From Flexilinea sp. (GTDB lineage: Bacteria > Chloroflexota > Anaerolineae > Anaerolineales > Anaerolineaceae): a DNA stretch of 64,000 bases. The stretch lies in NCBI GenBank assembly GCA_026645735.1, contig JAPKMT010000013.1, forward strand, positions 1 to 64,000, written 5' to 3'. The notes under the pieces are model-generated. The model was given only the letters and a program-made list of their open reading frames with translations, did no database searches and was not told the DNA's origin. The first letter of the stretch is position 1, and every line of letters begins with the position of its first letter. Of this stretch, positions 8,726 to 18,490 are shown one piece after another. A program made the translations under genes and the position numbers.

Positions 8726-8881
8726 AGCAGGAAAAGCAATTAGGAAAATCTTAAATGATGATAAGTGATAGTCACGTACATCATTGGATTGATTAGCAAT
8801 TTGAATTCTAAACCTGTTTTGTAATACTGAGAGAAAACTGGCTGTAAAAAATAATTCGAATTGCAGAATTTTCGAAAAGAT

Positions 8882-8911
8882 TTGACAACTTTCGTAAAAA
8901 ACGAATACAAT
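8882..8911 (+). promoter_or_regulatory. Sigma-70-type promoter for the Flp-like pilin
   Basis: TTGACA at 8882-8887 and TACAAT at 8906-8911 with an 18-nt spacer, about 40 bp before the ATG at 8952. Confidence 0.7.
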
Positions 8912-8951
8912 AACTTAAAAATAAACAAATTATTCTTACGAGGAATCGATT

Positions 8952-9098
8952 ATGCCATTTTCACCATATGAACGGGGACAGGGAATTCTCGAATACGCAC
9001 TTATTCTGATTCTGGTAGGAGTGGTTATATTTGTTTTGCTCACTCTGTTAGGACCAGCCATCTCAAAATTCATCTCAGACTTAATAGCTCCTGTTTAG
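8952..9098 (+). CDS. Flp/Fap-type small pilin
   Basis: A 48-residue protein. After a short polar head it has RGQGILEYALILILVGVVIF, the prepilin-like Gly followed by a +5 Glu-Tyr and a long hydrophobic helix, as in Flp pilins of tad-type systems. A GAGGA Shine-Dalgarno and a clean promoter precede it. No tad assembly genes, prepilin peptidase or second pilin are nearby. It is followed at 17 bp by comF, so a DNA-uptake link is conceivable but unproven. Confidence 0.75.
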   Translation: MPFSPYERGQGILEYALILILVGVVIFVLLTLLGPAISKFISDLIAPV

Positions 9099-9115
9099 GA
9101 GAGACCAGGATCTGC

Positions 9116-9829
9116 ATGGAAAGCGGGCTCAGACTCAATCCACGACGATCAATTTGGAAAATCATTGACTGGTTTTACCCGCCAAATTGTATTGAATGTG
9201 GATGCGAAGGCTACGCCATCTGCCCGAAATGTCTCAATGAGTCTGTTCCGATCATCGATTCATTTTGCAGTATCTGTGGTAAACCGGTTGACGATCTTTG
9301 TGGTTGCTCTCTTTGTAAAAAAAATGTTTTCCGATTCACATCAGCAAGAGCCGCATTTCTTTATACTGGTGCAATTCGCACAGCCATTAAAAAATTAAAA
9401 TATGCCCAACATTTAGGATTATCAGAGTTGTTCGCTAACTACCTTCTTTCTGTATATTCAAGAGAAAGGTGGGAAGTCGATTTGGTCACTGCGGTTCCTT
9501 TGTACAAAAAGCGATTTGCAGCCCGAGGATTTAACCAATCCGAATGGATAGCAAAGCCACTTGCAAAAGCGATTGGAAAACCTTTTTCATCAGGTGCAAT
9601 CCAAAAAACAATTCATACAACTCCGCAGGTTGGTCTCAACCAGAATGAGCGAAAAAACAATCTGCGCAACGCATTCCAGGCTGAACCGGTCATCGTTCGG
9701 AATAAGAAAGTATTGATCGTCGACGATGTGATGACAACAGGATCAACCTTTAATGAATGTGCCTCTGCACTTCTGCAAGGCGGAGCGTCAGAGGTCTATT
9801 GTTTAAGCGTAGCGTCAACTACACTATAA
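9116..9829 (+). CDS. comF: ComF family phosphoribosyltransferase-like protein
   Basis: 237 residues. The N-terminal zinc-ribbon has paired cysteines (PPNCIECGCEGYAICPKC, then CSICGK and CGCSLC). The C-terminal type I phosphoribosyltransferase fold contains the PRPP loop VLIVDDVMTTGSTFNEC. In competent bacteria ComF works with ComFA in natural transformation, but ComF-like proteins are also present in non-competent species. No comFA is visible. It lies close behind the Flp-like pilin and just before hpf, all plus strand. Confidence 0.88.
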   Translation: MESGLRLNPRRSIWKIIDWFYPPNCIECGCEGYAICPKCLNESVPIIDSFCSICGKPVDDLCGCSLCKKNVFRFTSARAAFLYTGAIRTAIKKLKYAQHLGLSELFANYLLSVYSRERWEVDLVTAVPLYKKRFAARGFNQSEWIAKPLAKAIGKPFSSGAIQKTIHTTPQVGLNQNERKNNLRNAFQAEPVIVRNKKVLIVDDVMTTGSTFNECASALLQGGASEVYCLSVASTTL

Positions 9830-9872
9830 TTGAAAGCAGTTGACACAAAATATTCTTTTCAGGAGGAACTAT

Positions 9873-10445
9873 ATGGACACAAAAGCTGTAATTTTCGGAA
9901 AAAATATGGAAGTATCGGATCGTGTCAATGATTACGTTGTAAAAAAGATTAATAAAATTGAACGTTTTCTCTCAGACATCGATGATATCAGAATCGACCT
10001 TGCCTACCTGAAATCAGCCAGAAATGCCGCTGATCGCTACGTTGCCCAAATTACTATCCGTGGAAAAGGTTATATCCTGCGGACTGAAGAACGTGCAGAA
10101 GACATATTTGCTGCATTTGATATTTCTCTGGACAAAATGGTTCGCCAAATCGACCGCTTCAAAGGGAAGAGGCGGGAAGCTCGCGGAGATGGTACATCCG
10201 TTGCAGAAACGGTACCTGCAACCGAAGGCAGTGAAGCAGATGAAGATTCAGAAAAACGACCCATCATCGCTCGCCGTAAGAAATTCCAAATGGTTCCAAT
10301 GGACGAATTGGAAGCATTGGAACAAATGCAGTTGTTAGGACATGAAGAGTTCTTTGTCTTTTATAACGTGGCAACTTCATCCGTCAACGTTCTATACAAA
10401 AGGAATGATGGAACGTATGGTTTGATTGAATCCGAAATCGCATAA
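9873..10445 (+). CDS. hpf: Long-form ribosome hibernation promoting factor
   Basis: 190 residues. Residues 1 to ~100 are the S30AE/RaiA domain (VIFGKNMEVSDRVNDYVVKK). A variable acidic linker follows, then the C-terminal dimerisation domain (ARRKKFQMVPMDELEALEQM, HEEFFVFYNV) that marks the long form used to make 100S ribosome dimers. The ATG at 9873 has AGGAGGA at a proper distance; an upstream TTG is not needed. The gene is closed by a strong terminator. Confidence 0.93.
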   Translation: MDTKAVIFGKNMEVSDRVNDYVVKKINKIERFLSDIDDIRIDLAYLKSARNAADRYVAQITIRGKGYILRTEERAEDIFAAFDISLDKMVRQIDRFKGKRREARGDGTSVAETVPATEGSEADEDSEKRPIIARRKKFQMVPMDELEALEQMQLLGHEEFFVFYNVATSSVNVLYKRNDGTYGLIESEIA

Positions 10446-10466
10446 AATCGTACGGAAATATCCTGC

Positions 10467-10496
10467 GAAGCCCTCCCGAATGGGAGGGCTTCTTTT
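10467..10496 (+). terminator. Rho-independent terminator after hpf
   Basis: Perfect 11-bp GC-rich stem (GAAGCCCTCCC with its complement), GAAT loop, then TTTT. Confidence 0.9.
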
Positions 10497-10616
10497 ATTC
10501 GCTCAAAATCCATAAAAGGATTTTTCGGATTATTGAAAACATTTCAGGGTTGGAAAATCCAATATTTCGAAAAAAAAGACAACAATTCAAAGATTTGATC
10601 AGTCTTTCGAATAACC

Positions 10617-10655
10617 AGCAGGAATTCGAAATATGAAAAGAATTCATTGTTGTTC
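10617..10655. repeat. Left half of the dispersed palindromic element
   Basis: CAGCAGGAATTCGAAATATGAAAAGAATTC... matches the left arm of the copy at 40269-40390 and ends after TTGTTGTTCTG. The right half is missing. The remnant runs into the promoter of the next gene and may supply its -35 region. Confidence 0.6.
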
Positions 10656-10676
10656 TGTAATTTTTTGTGGTATAAA
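10647..10676 (+). promoter_or_regulatory. Extended -10 promoter, leaderless arrangement
   Basis: TTGTTG (10647-10652), 18-nt spacer, then TGG-TATAAA (10668-10676). The ATG follows 9 nt after the -10 box, so the mRNA would have almost no 5' leader. The -35 lies in the repeat remnant. Confidence 0.45.
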
Positions 10677-10685
10677 GCACTTGAC

Positions 10686-12560
10686 ATGACAATTTCAGCA
10701 TTGATGCTTTTTCTGACCATCATCGAAGGAGTCGCAGTTTTTTTACAGCTGTTAATGATCCCCTCCGAAACCGGAAACTCCGGCATATTTGGTTTTTCAA
10801 ACACCCGCCTGATGATTCTCAGCGTTATTCTTCTGGGTATTATGGTTTCAATAACAGCATTTGTTCTGTATGGACTACCCAGATTTAGGAATATCCGCTC
10901 CAGAATCAGGAATTGGATTCAACATGAAAAGCCGTTTTTTTTATTATTGTTTTCACTTTATACAATTTTTTTCTTCTCCGTCCAAATATTATTTCTCATT
11001 TATTCACCAGTTCGACCATGGGATTCTTCTAATCAGGCACTCGCGCTGCGGATCAGCGGACTGCTTATATGGGGAGTATTATCTGCATTACAAATTTTTC
11101 AATTCTTAAGGTTCAACACAGATCAAGAAATTTGGAATAAATTATTTAAATCTCTGCTGCCGCCAGCAATATTTCTGATACTCCCAAACATGATTTATGG
11201 ATTTCTTTGTTGGATTCTCGGACCCAATAGCTGGTTTTTCCGAATTGAACATTTTGAATGGTACTTTTTCCTGCCGCTGCAATGCTTTCTCATCTGGAAA
11301 ACCATGCAGCCAGTTCTAAGAAACCAGGATGCTTACCCCAAAATACAGACCATATTTATGTTCTTACAGATCACGTTGATTACATTTATCGTATACCGAA
11401 TGACAGGCCAATGGGTCGGTCGCTGGAACACACCGTCAAAATCTTATTGGCAGTTTTTAGCTGATGCTTTCTTCCGCGGAGAATTATTCCTGACAGATCC
11501 GGATACGACACATGATCTGACGTTCTATAACGGCCATTGGTTCGTTCCGAATCCCCCGCTGCCGGCAATTATCATGATGCCATTGATTAAGATTTTCGGA
11601 TTATGGACTTTTAACACCACGTTGTTTTCCTCCTGGATTGGAGCGATTAACACAGGACTTATGTACCTGATCCTCAAAAAGGCATCCCAAAAAGGTCTGA
11701 CTCCGAAAAATCCTTCGAGCATCCTATGGCTGACAGTCATTTTCGCTGTCGGTACGAATCATTGGTGGCTTTCAATTTTGGGACAGATGTGGTTTATCAG
11801 CCAGGTGTTAACCGTAACTTTCTGTGAATTAGCCGTTTTGTGCGTCCTGTCAGAAAAATTACCTTTTGTGACAGGGTCCATGCTTGGGCTTGCGATTCTG
11901 GCGCGTCCAAACGTTTTTACTTTATACCCATTTTTATTAGGAATTTTTTGCTTTATTCAGAATGAAAAACCAAAAATTTATTGGCGCCGGTTAATTCAAT
12001 GGGTAATTCGTTCTGTATTTCCGATTGTCATCGCAGGATTTCTTCTTTTGTACTACAACTTGCTGCGTTTCAATAGTTGGTTCGACTTTGGGTATGTCAC
12101 AATTCACGGAGCCAGCTGGATAATTTCCGCAGTGAAAGAATTTGGCATGTTCCATCCTCATTTTATTAAGACCAATGCGTCTGTTATGTTATTTCACATT
12201 CCGCAAATCAGGATCACCAGTAACGGTATCAACTTCAATCCCGGTATGATGGGTTACAGCATCTTTTTCATGACACCGCCATTGTTTTTCATTTTTCGAA
12301 GAATCCGCAAAAACTGGTGGAATCTCGGTGCCTGGATTTCAATCATCCTCTCGATAAGTCTGTTGTTAATGTATCACAATACTGGGGCCGAACAAGTCGG
12401 ATTTCGGTATGTCATGGACTTCATCTTGCCGCTGTTTTTTTTGATGGCGCAAGGGATTGGAAAAAAGATAACAATCGTCTTAATCATATTGACGATTACA
12501 GCCATTCTGATTAATGCCGGATCTATTTATTGGTGGTTCCTTGGAAGAGCTCTTCCATAA
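10686..12560 (+). CDS. Polytopic membrane protein, GT-C glycosyltransferase-like
   Basis: 624 residues with about 12-13 hydrophobic segments. The pattern DPDTTHDLTFYNGHWFVPNP followed by LPAIIMMPLIKIFG resembles the first extracytoplasmic loop of ArnT/PMT-type GT-C glycosyltransferases, which use polyprenyl-phosphate sugars. A second GT-C-like gene is at 20435-21829. There is no Shine-Dalgarno; the promoter geometry suggests leaderless translation from 10686. Acceptor and donor unknown. Confidence 0.65.
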   Translation: MTISALMLFLTIIEGVAVFLQLLMIPSETGNSGIFGFSNTRLMILSVILLGIMVSITAFVLYGLPRFRNIRSRIRNWIQHEKPFFLLLFSLYTIFFFSVQILFLIYSPVRPWDSSNQALALRISGLLIWGVLSALQIFQFLRFNTDQEIWNKLFKSLLPPAIFLILPNMIYGFLCWILGPNSWFFRIEHFEWYFFLPLQCFLIWKTMQPVLRNQDAYPKIQTIFMFLQITLITFIVYRMTGQWVGRWNTPSKSYWQFLADAFFRGELFLTDPDTTHDLTFYNGHWFVPNPPLPAIIMMPLIKIFGLWTFNTTLFSSWIGAINTGLMYLILKKASQKGLTPKNPSSILWLTVIFAVGTNHWWLSILGQMWFISQVLTVTFCELAVLCVLSEKLPFVTGSMLGLAILARPNVFTLYPFLLGIFCFIQNEKPKIYWRRLIQWVIRSVFPIVIAGFLLLYYNLLRFNSWFDFGYVTIHGASWIISAVKEFGMFHPHFIKTNASVMLFHIPQIRITSNGINFNPGMMGYSIFFMTPPLFFIFRRIRKNWWNLGAWISIILSISLLLMYHNTGAEQVGFRYVMDFILPLFFLMAQGIGKKITIVLIILTITAILINAGSIYWWFLGRALP

Positions 12561-12639
12561 CTTATAAAGCAACATTTTCAGTAGATTCAAATACGCAAAT
12601 GTCAGTATCATAATGAATTTGCCAATAGAAGGAAAAAGC

Positions 12640-14394
12640 ATGGAGAAAAATACACATTTATTGAATCCCTTTAAAATCTCTGTGGAGAATCTCAATCAAA
12701 TTTTGATTCAAAATCGGTTATTCGAATTAACAATTTGGTATCAGGGAATCCGTATCAATGGAAAAATAGTCAAATCATGGCTCCAAAAAGATGGCGCAGA
12801 CATCCTGGCTTTAGATCAATCTCCATTTCTTTGGGAACTTCATCAAACAATCTGTATTCGCACGGAAGAGGATATTTCCTTAGAAGATGATTTGAAAGTG
12901 GAGATTGAAACAGAAGAAACCGGCAGACTGATGATTCAAAATCGATCACCCCTTATAGATATTTCAAAATCCAGCCACGTTAAAAAGTTGACGGATCTTT
13001 GGAAAAGAAATTACAGTACTGATTTAATCGCTGATGCTGTGGATGTTTGTAGCCGCAAGCAAGCGTTACAGACCGGATATGCGTTTCAAATCGACAAATC
13101 AACTGATACCATTTCTCAATGGATGGATCTTGAATCCGGGAAAATATTTGAATGGGTGATTCCATTGATCAAAGGCCTTCATCCAAAGACATTGAGCTAT
13201 CGCAGGCATCTTTCCAATCAAGATCCATTGCAGAAAACAGCTTTTCAGAATTTTCTGTATATCTGTTGGGAGATCGAAGCAACACCACATGTCATCCTGC
13301 CACTTTCTCAAACTGAGTCTTTCAATCTGCCTGATGCAATTGCTGAAGTCATCGAAGCCATGCCCAATAAACCATGGTGGAATGCTCAAAGAATATGGGA
13401 AATAACTTGTTCAGGTCTCACATTGCAGCAATCAACAGAAAGAATCAATAAGCTGCGGGAAGCAGCGGAAATCATCAAAAGCAAAGATCCTGACGCGACG
13501 TTGATCTTGCCGGGTTCAGATTCCAGATTTTCCGATGGCAGGCAATGGAATGAAAAAATGCTGGAGTCATGTATTGAATGGATAGATCAAATCGGTATTT
13601 CGAGTATTTTCCCAGGACCTAAAGGTTGGATCGAAAACTACGCCAATGCAAGTTATGACCATGCTTGTGGTCTTCCGGCAGAATTTGATTCATTACTCAA
13701 ACGCATTTCAATACAACTGGAATCTTTGGATCTTCACAAAAAAGTGCGAATTGCCATCAGCCCATGGAGTTATTTCAAACAATTCGCATCGGACCAAGAT
13801 GCTTATCACAGCAATTTCACAAAACAGGATGCCTTCTATTATCAAAGTGTAAACAATATCATCCAGAAAAACGGTGAGCGATTAGGAGTCGTCGAATCAG
13901 GATTCCTTTTTGGCCCCATGGGCATGATCGAATCAAACCAGGGGAAATATTGGAAAACAGTACCCTATTTGCTTTTTAGCATAAATTGTTTGCACCAAAA
14001 TCTGATTCTCAATATAAAAACACTTCCCGGCAAAGGGATACCGGCTTTTCATTGGTCTGGAATTCCAGGTGCTGCGGAGGCGCAATCGATCCCCTATCTG
14101 GATTCACTTTTTTCCCGTTCGGAAAATGGAAAAAAAATGACCCTGATTATCTTGAACCGTCATCCGGAGAAAAGAGCTCTGGTACGAGTCAATTTTATGA
14201 ACTTTCCTGATATGCGGCCGATAGAAGCAAAAGTATTGCACGCAAAAAGTAAATTATCGGCCAACACTTTCGAAAATCCGGAAGCTGTTTTTTGCAAAGA
14301 AATCCCGATGCGGAATTACAAACCTATGGATCATGTCAATCTGGATATCGGTCCAATTGGCATTGCGATGATGACATTGACATCCAGGGCTTAG
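12640..14394 (+). CDS. GH51-like protein (divergent alpha-L-arabinofuranosidase family)
   Basis: 584 residues without signal peptide. The C-terminal ~90 residues read like the GH51 beta-sandwich: LIILNRHPEKRALVRVNF, then KLSANTFENPEAVFCKEIP, where the NTFENP motif is characteristic of GH51. The middle could be a TIM barrel (WIDQIGISSIFPGPKGW, KVRIAISPWSYF), but the classical catalytic NE and EY/EW glutamate motifs could not be placed, so hydrolase activity is doubtful. The ATG at 12640 has GAAGGAAA upstream and is preferred over 12613. It lies 80 bp behind the GT-C gene and may act with it on a glycan (inference). Confidence 0.55.
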   Translation: MEKNTHLLNPFKISVENLNQILIQNRLFELTIWYQGIRINGKIVKSWLQKDGADILALDQSPFLWELHQTICIRTEEDISLEDDLKVEIETEETGRLMIQNRSPLIDISKSSHVKKLTDLWKRNYSTDLIADAVDVCSRKQALQTGYAFQIDKSTDTISQWMDLESGKIFEWVIPLIKGLHPKTLSYRRHLSNQDPLQKTAFQNFLYICWEIEATPHVILPLSQTESFNLPDAIAEVIEAMPNKPWWNAQRIWEITCSGLTLQQSTERINKLREAAEIIKSKDPDATLILPGSDSRFSDGRQWNEKMLESCIEWIDQIGISSIFPGPKGWIENYANASYDHACGLPAEFDSLLKRISIQLESLDLHKKVRIAISPWSYFKQFASDQDAYHSNFTKQDAFYYQSVNNIIQKNGERLGVVESGFLFGPMGMIESNQGKYWKTVPYLLFSINCLHQNLILNIKTLPGKGIPAFHWSGIPGAAEAQSIPYLDSLFSRSENGKKMTLIILNRHPEKRALVRVNFMNFPDMRPIEAKVLHAKSKLSANTFENPEAVFCKEIPMRNYKPMDHVNLDIGPIGIAMMTLTSRA

Positions 14395-14470
14395 GAAAAT
14401 GATCCAATAGATCCATTAGCAGCCTGATTTTACATGACGATACGCATGTTCGTTTGTTTTCAGTTTTTTT

Positions 14471-14479
14471 TGTTATAAT
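14471..14479 (+). promoter_or_regulatory. Extended -10 promoter for efp
   Basis: TGT-TATAAT, an extended -10 box, about 70 bp before the efp start. Confidence 0.55.
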
Positions 14480-14550
14480 AGCTACGTTTAAAGAAAAATT
14501 TCGGCATAATTCCGATTTAAAACAGATTTTTAAGGAAATGAGAGTTATTT

Positions 14551-15108
14551 ATGATCGATGTAAACGAATTAAGAAAAGGTGTTACCTTCGAATTAGACGG
14601 CAACCTGTTAAAAGTATTAGACTATGAACACAATAAATCAGGTCGCGGTAATGCCAGTATCCGGATCAAAGCCAGAAATCTTCGGACCGGTGCAACATTT
14701 GAACGTACTTTTAATTCCGGTAACCGTGTTCAGGATGTCCGCCTGGATTTCCAGAATGTGCAATTTTTGTATGGTGATGGGGATTTCTTCTATTTTATGA
14801 ACACAGAGACTTACGAGCAGCCTGCGGTACACGCTGGAATAATGAGAGAATCAGCACCTTTCCTGAAAGAAGGAACCGAAGTCAAATTGACTTTTTACCA
14901 AAATGAAATTATCGATGTGGAATTGCCAATCAGTGTTGATCTGAAAGTCATCCAGGCTGATATTGCAGTCCGTGGAGACACTGCGACTGGTGTAACCAAA
15001 CAGGTAACAGTCGAAACCGGCGCAAAAGTGATGGTTCCTAATTTTGTTTCAGAGGGTGACGTTATACGCGTCAATACGAGTAACGGCGAGTATCTGACGA
15101 GAGTCTGA
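14551..15108 (+). CDS. efp: Translation elongation factor P
   Basis: 185 residues with the three beta-barrel domains of EF-P, which rescues ribosomes stalled at polyproline. The domain I loop reads HNKSGRGNASIRIK, placing Arg at the tip residue that is Lys in E. coli and Bacillus EF-P. Arg at this place is rhamnosylated by EarP in some proteobacteria; no EarP gene is in the window. Domain III motif GDTATGVTKQVTVETGAKVMVP is normal. Followed by its own terminator. Confidence 0.96.
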   Translation: MIDVNELRKGVTFELDGNLLKVLDYEHNKSGRGNASIRIKARNLRTGATFERTFNSGNRVQDVRLDFQNVQFLYGDGDFFYFMNTETYEQPAVHAGIMRESAPFLKEGTEVKLTFYQNEIIDVELPISVDLKVIQADIAVRGDTATGVTKQVTVETGAKVMVPNFVSEGDVIRVNTSNGEYLTRV

Positions 15109-15130
15109 GGTTTAAACGTATCCTGCTTAT

Positions 15131-15168
15131 AAAAAAACAGCGTAAGAAATTTTCCGCTGTTTTTTTTT
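15131..15168 (+). terminator. Terminator after efp
   Basis: The stem AAAAAAACAGCG / CGCTGTTTTTTT encloses about 12 nt and ends in a long T-tract. Confidence 0.8.
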
Positions 15169-15267
15169 ATAAACAGGCAAGACAGCAGTGAGTTCCATCT
15201 TCATAACAAAGAGGAATAAAAGAAATTTATTAATAATCCTGCAATGCATATGATCAAATGAATCCAT

Positions 15268-15276
15268 TGGTATAAT
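15268..15276 (+). promoter_or_regulatory. Extended -10 promoter for ftsH
   Basis: TGG-TATAAT at 15268-15276, 27 nt before the GTG start, with GGAGGG between. Confidence 0.5.
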
Positions 15277-15302
15277 TCATTTAATTACGGAGGGATTATT
15301 AC

Positions 15303-17174
15303 GTGAAACAACGAGGACAAACAAATTTTGTTTATTTACTCTTATTAGTGGGTATTATTTCTCTGCTATTATACTCATTCACAGGAGACAGAGCTTCCAG
15401 CGAAAATATTTCCATCAATCAATTGGCGGATCAAATCAAGGAAGGAACCGTTGCAAAAATTGAATCAGACGGTACCAGCGTATTAATCCTTTTTAAAGAC
15501 CGCAGAACAGCCAAATCTGTCATTGAAGGAAATGCATCCATTCTGGAACAATTGTCGCTTTTAGGAGTCACTCCTGAAAATCTTTCTTCCAGCAATATCG
15601 AATTAACGATCAAAGAAGAATCCAGTTGGTTAGGCATTTTTTCGATATTGAGCTATTTGCTTCCTGTCATTTTTCTGGTCGGAGCGATGTATTTCATTTT
15701 CCGACAAACCCAGGGTACCAACAATTCAGCGCTAAGCTTCGGAAAATCAAGAGCAAAAATGTTTGAAGGAGACCACCCGACCGTTACATTTGCGGATGTC
15801 GCAGGTGTTGATGAATCCAAAGAAGAATTACAAGAGGTTGTGGAATTTCTGAAAGAACCGAAGAAATTTACAAGCCTGGGGGCGAGAATTCCCAAAGGTG
15901 TCTTATTAGTCGGCTCTCCTGGAACTGGAAAAACATTGCTGGCAAAAGCCGTTTCTGGCGAGGCAGGGGTACCATTCTTTTCGATCAGCGGTTCAGAATT
16001 TGTGGAAATGTTTGTGGGTGTCGGTGCCAGCCGGGTACGAGACCTCTTTGAACAGGCTAAGAAAAACAGCCCGTGTATTATCTTCATCGATGAAATCGAT
16101 GCCGTAGGAAGGCAGCGAGGTGCCGGTTTAGGTGGGAGCCATGATGAAAGAGAACAAACATTAAATCAGATGCTGGTTGAGATGGATGGCTTTGATACCG
16201 ATACTAACATCATCATTATTGCGGCTACAAACCGACCTGATATTTTAGATCCCGCATTGCTGCGCCCAGGCCGATTTGACCGGCAGGTAGTTCTGGATCG
16301 GCCGGATGTCGGTGGTCGTGAAGCAATTTTGAAAGTTCACTCAAAAGGCAAACCGTTGGATCCGGATGTCGATCTGACAACGCTGGCAAGGGCAACCTCA
16401 GGTTTTGTCGGAGCTGATTTGGAAAACCTGATGAACGAAGCAGCCATTTTAGCGGCTCGGAAGAACAAGACCAGTATTGGCAAAGCCGAGATGGAAGAGG
16501 CGGTTGAAAAAGTGATCGCCGGTCCTCAAAAGAAGAGCAGAATTCTTTCAGACAAAGAGAAATTGATCATTGCCTATCATGAAGCCGGGCACGCCATGAT
16601 TATGAACGTTATCCCTGAATGCGATCCGGTCCATAAAGTGACCATTATTGGCAGAGGATCCGCCGGTGGATATACAATGCATCTGCCAACAGAAGACCGC
16701 GTTCTGTTATCAAAAAATCAGATTCTGGCAGAAATGATCAGTCTATTGGGCGGACGTGCAGCAGAAGAACTGATGTTCGATGATATTACATCTGGCGCTT
16801 CGAATGATATCGAACGTGTCACTGGTCTGGCGCGCAGTATGGTTACTCGTCTCGGCATGAGTAAAGCGATGGGTACGATCGTTTACGGCAAGAAAGAAGA
16901 AATGATCTTCCTGGGACGTGAAATTTCCGAACAACGTGATTACTCAGAACTGGTTGCCGAGAAAATTGATACTGAGGTAAGAAGAATCGTGGACGAAGCC
17001 TATGAGAAAGCGAAATCAATTCTCAATGAATATCGTGAAAAACTTGATCTGATTGCGCAGAAATTAATCGAAGTGGAAACACTAACCAAAGATGAATTCG
17101 AAGCATTATTCCCACCTCCAAATGGGAAAAAATCTTCCACACCCAATTACCTGGCGGAAGCTGCCAATAATTGA
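15303..17174 (+). CDS. ftsH: ATP-dependent zinc metalloprotease FtsH
   Basis: 623 residues, membrane-anchored AAA+ protease that degrades misfolded membrane and regulatory proteins. Two membrane segments (about residues 9-26 and 110-133) flank a small external domain. Walker A is GSPGTGKT (204-211), Walker [12 protein letters not shown], the second region of homology ends in RPGRFDRQ, and the zinc site HEAGH is at 426-430. The GTG start has GGAGGG 8 nt upstream. Monocistronic between two terminators. Confidence 0.97.
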   Translation: MKQRGQTNFVYLLLLVGIISLLLYSFTGDRASSENISINQLADQIKEGTVAKIESDGTSVLILFKDRRTAKSVIEGNASILEQLSLLGVTPENLSSSNIELTIKEESSWLGIFSILSYLLPVIFLVGAMYFIFRQTQGTNNSALSFGKSRAKMFEGDHPTVTFADVAGVDESKEELQEVVEFLKEPKKFTSLGARIPKGVLLVGSPGTGKTLLAKAVSGEAGVPFFSISGSEFVEMFVGVGASRVRDLFEQAKKNSPCIIFIDEIDAVGRQRGAGLGGSHDEREQTLNQMLVEMDGFDTDTNIIIIAATNRPDILDPALLRPGRFDRQVVLDRPDVGGREAILKVHSKGKPLDPDVDLTTLARATSGFVGADLENLMNEAAILAARKNKTSIGKAEMEEAVEKVIAGPQKKSRILSDKEKLIIAYHEAGHAMIMNVIPECDPVHKVTIIGRGSAGGYTMHLPTEDRVLLSKNQILAEMISLLGGRAAEELMFDDITSGASNDIERVTGLARSMVTRLGMSKAMGTIVYGKKEEMIFLGREISEQRDYSELVAEKIDTEVRRIVDEAYEKAKSILNEYREKLDLIAQKLIEVETLTKDEFEALFPPPNGKKSSTPNYLAEAANN

Positions 17175-17185
17175 TAAAAGGTATC

Positions 17186-17225
17186 AAAAACCGCCTGCTA
17201 TATTTTGTCAGGCGGTTTTTTATTT
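17186..17225 (+). terminator. Terminator after ftsH
   Basis: Perfect 11-bp stem AAAACCGCCTG / CAGGCGGTTTT with an 11-nt loop, then a T-rich tail. Confidence 0.88.
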
Positions 17226-17517
17226 TCTTGTGACAGAAGATTGCTTCGCTCCTATGGTGCTCTCAACGAGAAACTTGGCACTAGTGTGTATACGGACAAA
17301 AATATCTTGGATGAAATCGGTTTTTTTTCCTTGTTTCATATTGCTGATTACTGATCAATAATTCACAATTTTCGTAATAATTGTCTGCCTAATGTATAAT
17401 TCCGAACCATATAGAGATAAAAAATATATCGGAGCAAATCTTTCCAAATACACTGGCAAAGCGCTGCTCCTGCGAATTATTTATGTTAAAACCGACAGAA
17501 TGGCTGGATTGGATTGA
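17226..17517. other. Gene-free stretch between ftsH terminator and the M28 gene
   Basis: About 290 bp with no convincing ORF, repeat copy or hairpin. A TATAAT-like box (GTATAATTC, near 17391-17397) about 120 bp before the M28 start could be its promoter. Confidence 0.4.
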
Positions 17518-18426
17518 ATGAAAAGAAATTATTATCGAAAAACAAGATGGATCTTTCTTGGTTCACTTTTGGTTATTATTACTGTAGTAGCTTTTTTCCC
17601 TCAGGTAACCAATGCACTATTTAACGGAAAAAATGCATATTCCTATCTTGAGAAACAATTATCATTTGGACCCAGAACTCCCGGCAGCAAAGGTCACGAT
17701 GATTTCGTTGCATGGGCATCTGAAGAATTATCAACAATGGGATGGGATGTAAGGTTTCAGAAAGGGACTTACCAGGATCATCCGCTAACAAACATTATCG
17801 CTTCCCGCAATGACAGTGAAGAGGATCTTCCCTGGATCCTGTTGGGCGCGCACTATGATACCCGTTTGTTTGCCGATTCAGATGCAGATCCTGCTAACCG
17901 CTCCCAGCCTGTGTTAGGCGCTAACGATGGGGCATCCGGTGTTTCAGTATTATTAGAACTGGCTTCAGCACTCCCAAAAGATTTAAATAAAAAGGTATGG
18001 ATTGTCCTCTTCGATGCAGAAGATCAGGGAAGAATTCCGGGGTGGGATCATTGGTGTATCGGTTCAACATTGTTAGCACAGTATTTTGAAAAGGAAGTCA
18101 AGAAACCCGATGCTGTTGTTATCGTAGATATGATCGGAGATCAAGATCTGCAACTATACCGTGAAAGTAATTCTACCCCATCCTTAATGGATGAAATTTG
18201 GAATGTGGCTGAAGAAGAAGGTTACGGTGGTATTTTTAAAAACGAAGAAAAATACAGCATCCAGGATGATCATATCCCATTCATCAATATCGGTATTCCT
18301 GCTGTGGATTTAATCGATTTTCAATTTGATGCCTGGCATACGATCTCTGACGATATCCGTAACGTTTCTGAAAAGAGTCTGGCAATTGTAGGAAGTGTTC
18401 TATATACATGGATCACAACCCATTAG
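17518..18426 (+). CDS. M28 family peptidase / glutaminyl-cyclase-like protein
   Basis: 302 residues with an N-terminal signal-anchor (about residues 10-28), so the enzyme faces outside. The zinc-site pattern GAHYDTR, LGANDGASGVSVLLELA and LFDAEDQGR matches M28 aminopeptidases and, by the order and the following WDHWCIGS, the glutaminyl-peptide cyclotransferase subgroup. The later motif VDMIGDQDLQLYRE also fits that subgroup. It could be either a cyclase forming pyroglutamate or an aminopeptidase. No strong Shine-Dalgarno at the chosen ATG. Confidence 0.8.
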   Translation: MKRNYYRKTRWIFLGSLLVIITVVAFFPQVTNALFNGKNAYSYLEKQLSFGPRTPGSKGHDDFVAWASEELSTMGWDVRFQKGTYQDHPLTNIIASRNDSEEDLPWILLGAHYDTRLFADSDADPANRSQPVLGANDGASGVSVLLELASALPKDLNKKVWIVLFDAEDQGRIPGWDHWCIGSTLLAQYFEKEVKKPDAVVIVDMIGDQDLQLYRESNSTPSLMDEIWNVAEEEGYGGIFKNEEKYSIQDDHIPFINIGIPAVDLIDFQFDAWHTISDDIRNVSEKSLAIVGSVLYTWITTH

Positions 18427-18490
18427 AAATGTATCCGAACCGACAGTTGCTAAATAATTCCGGGGAAATGCGAAAGAAAGAAAACATAGA

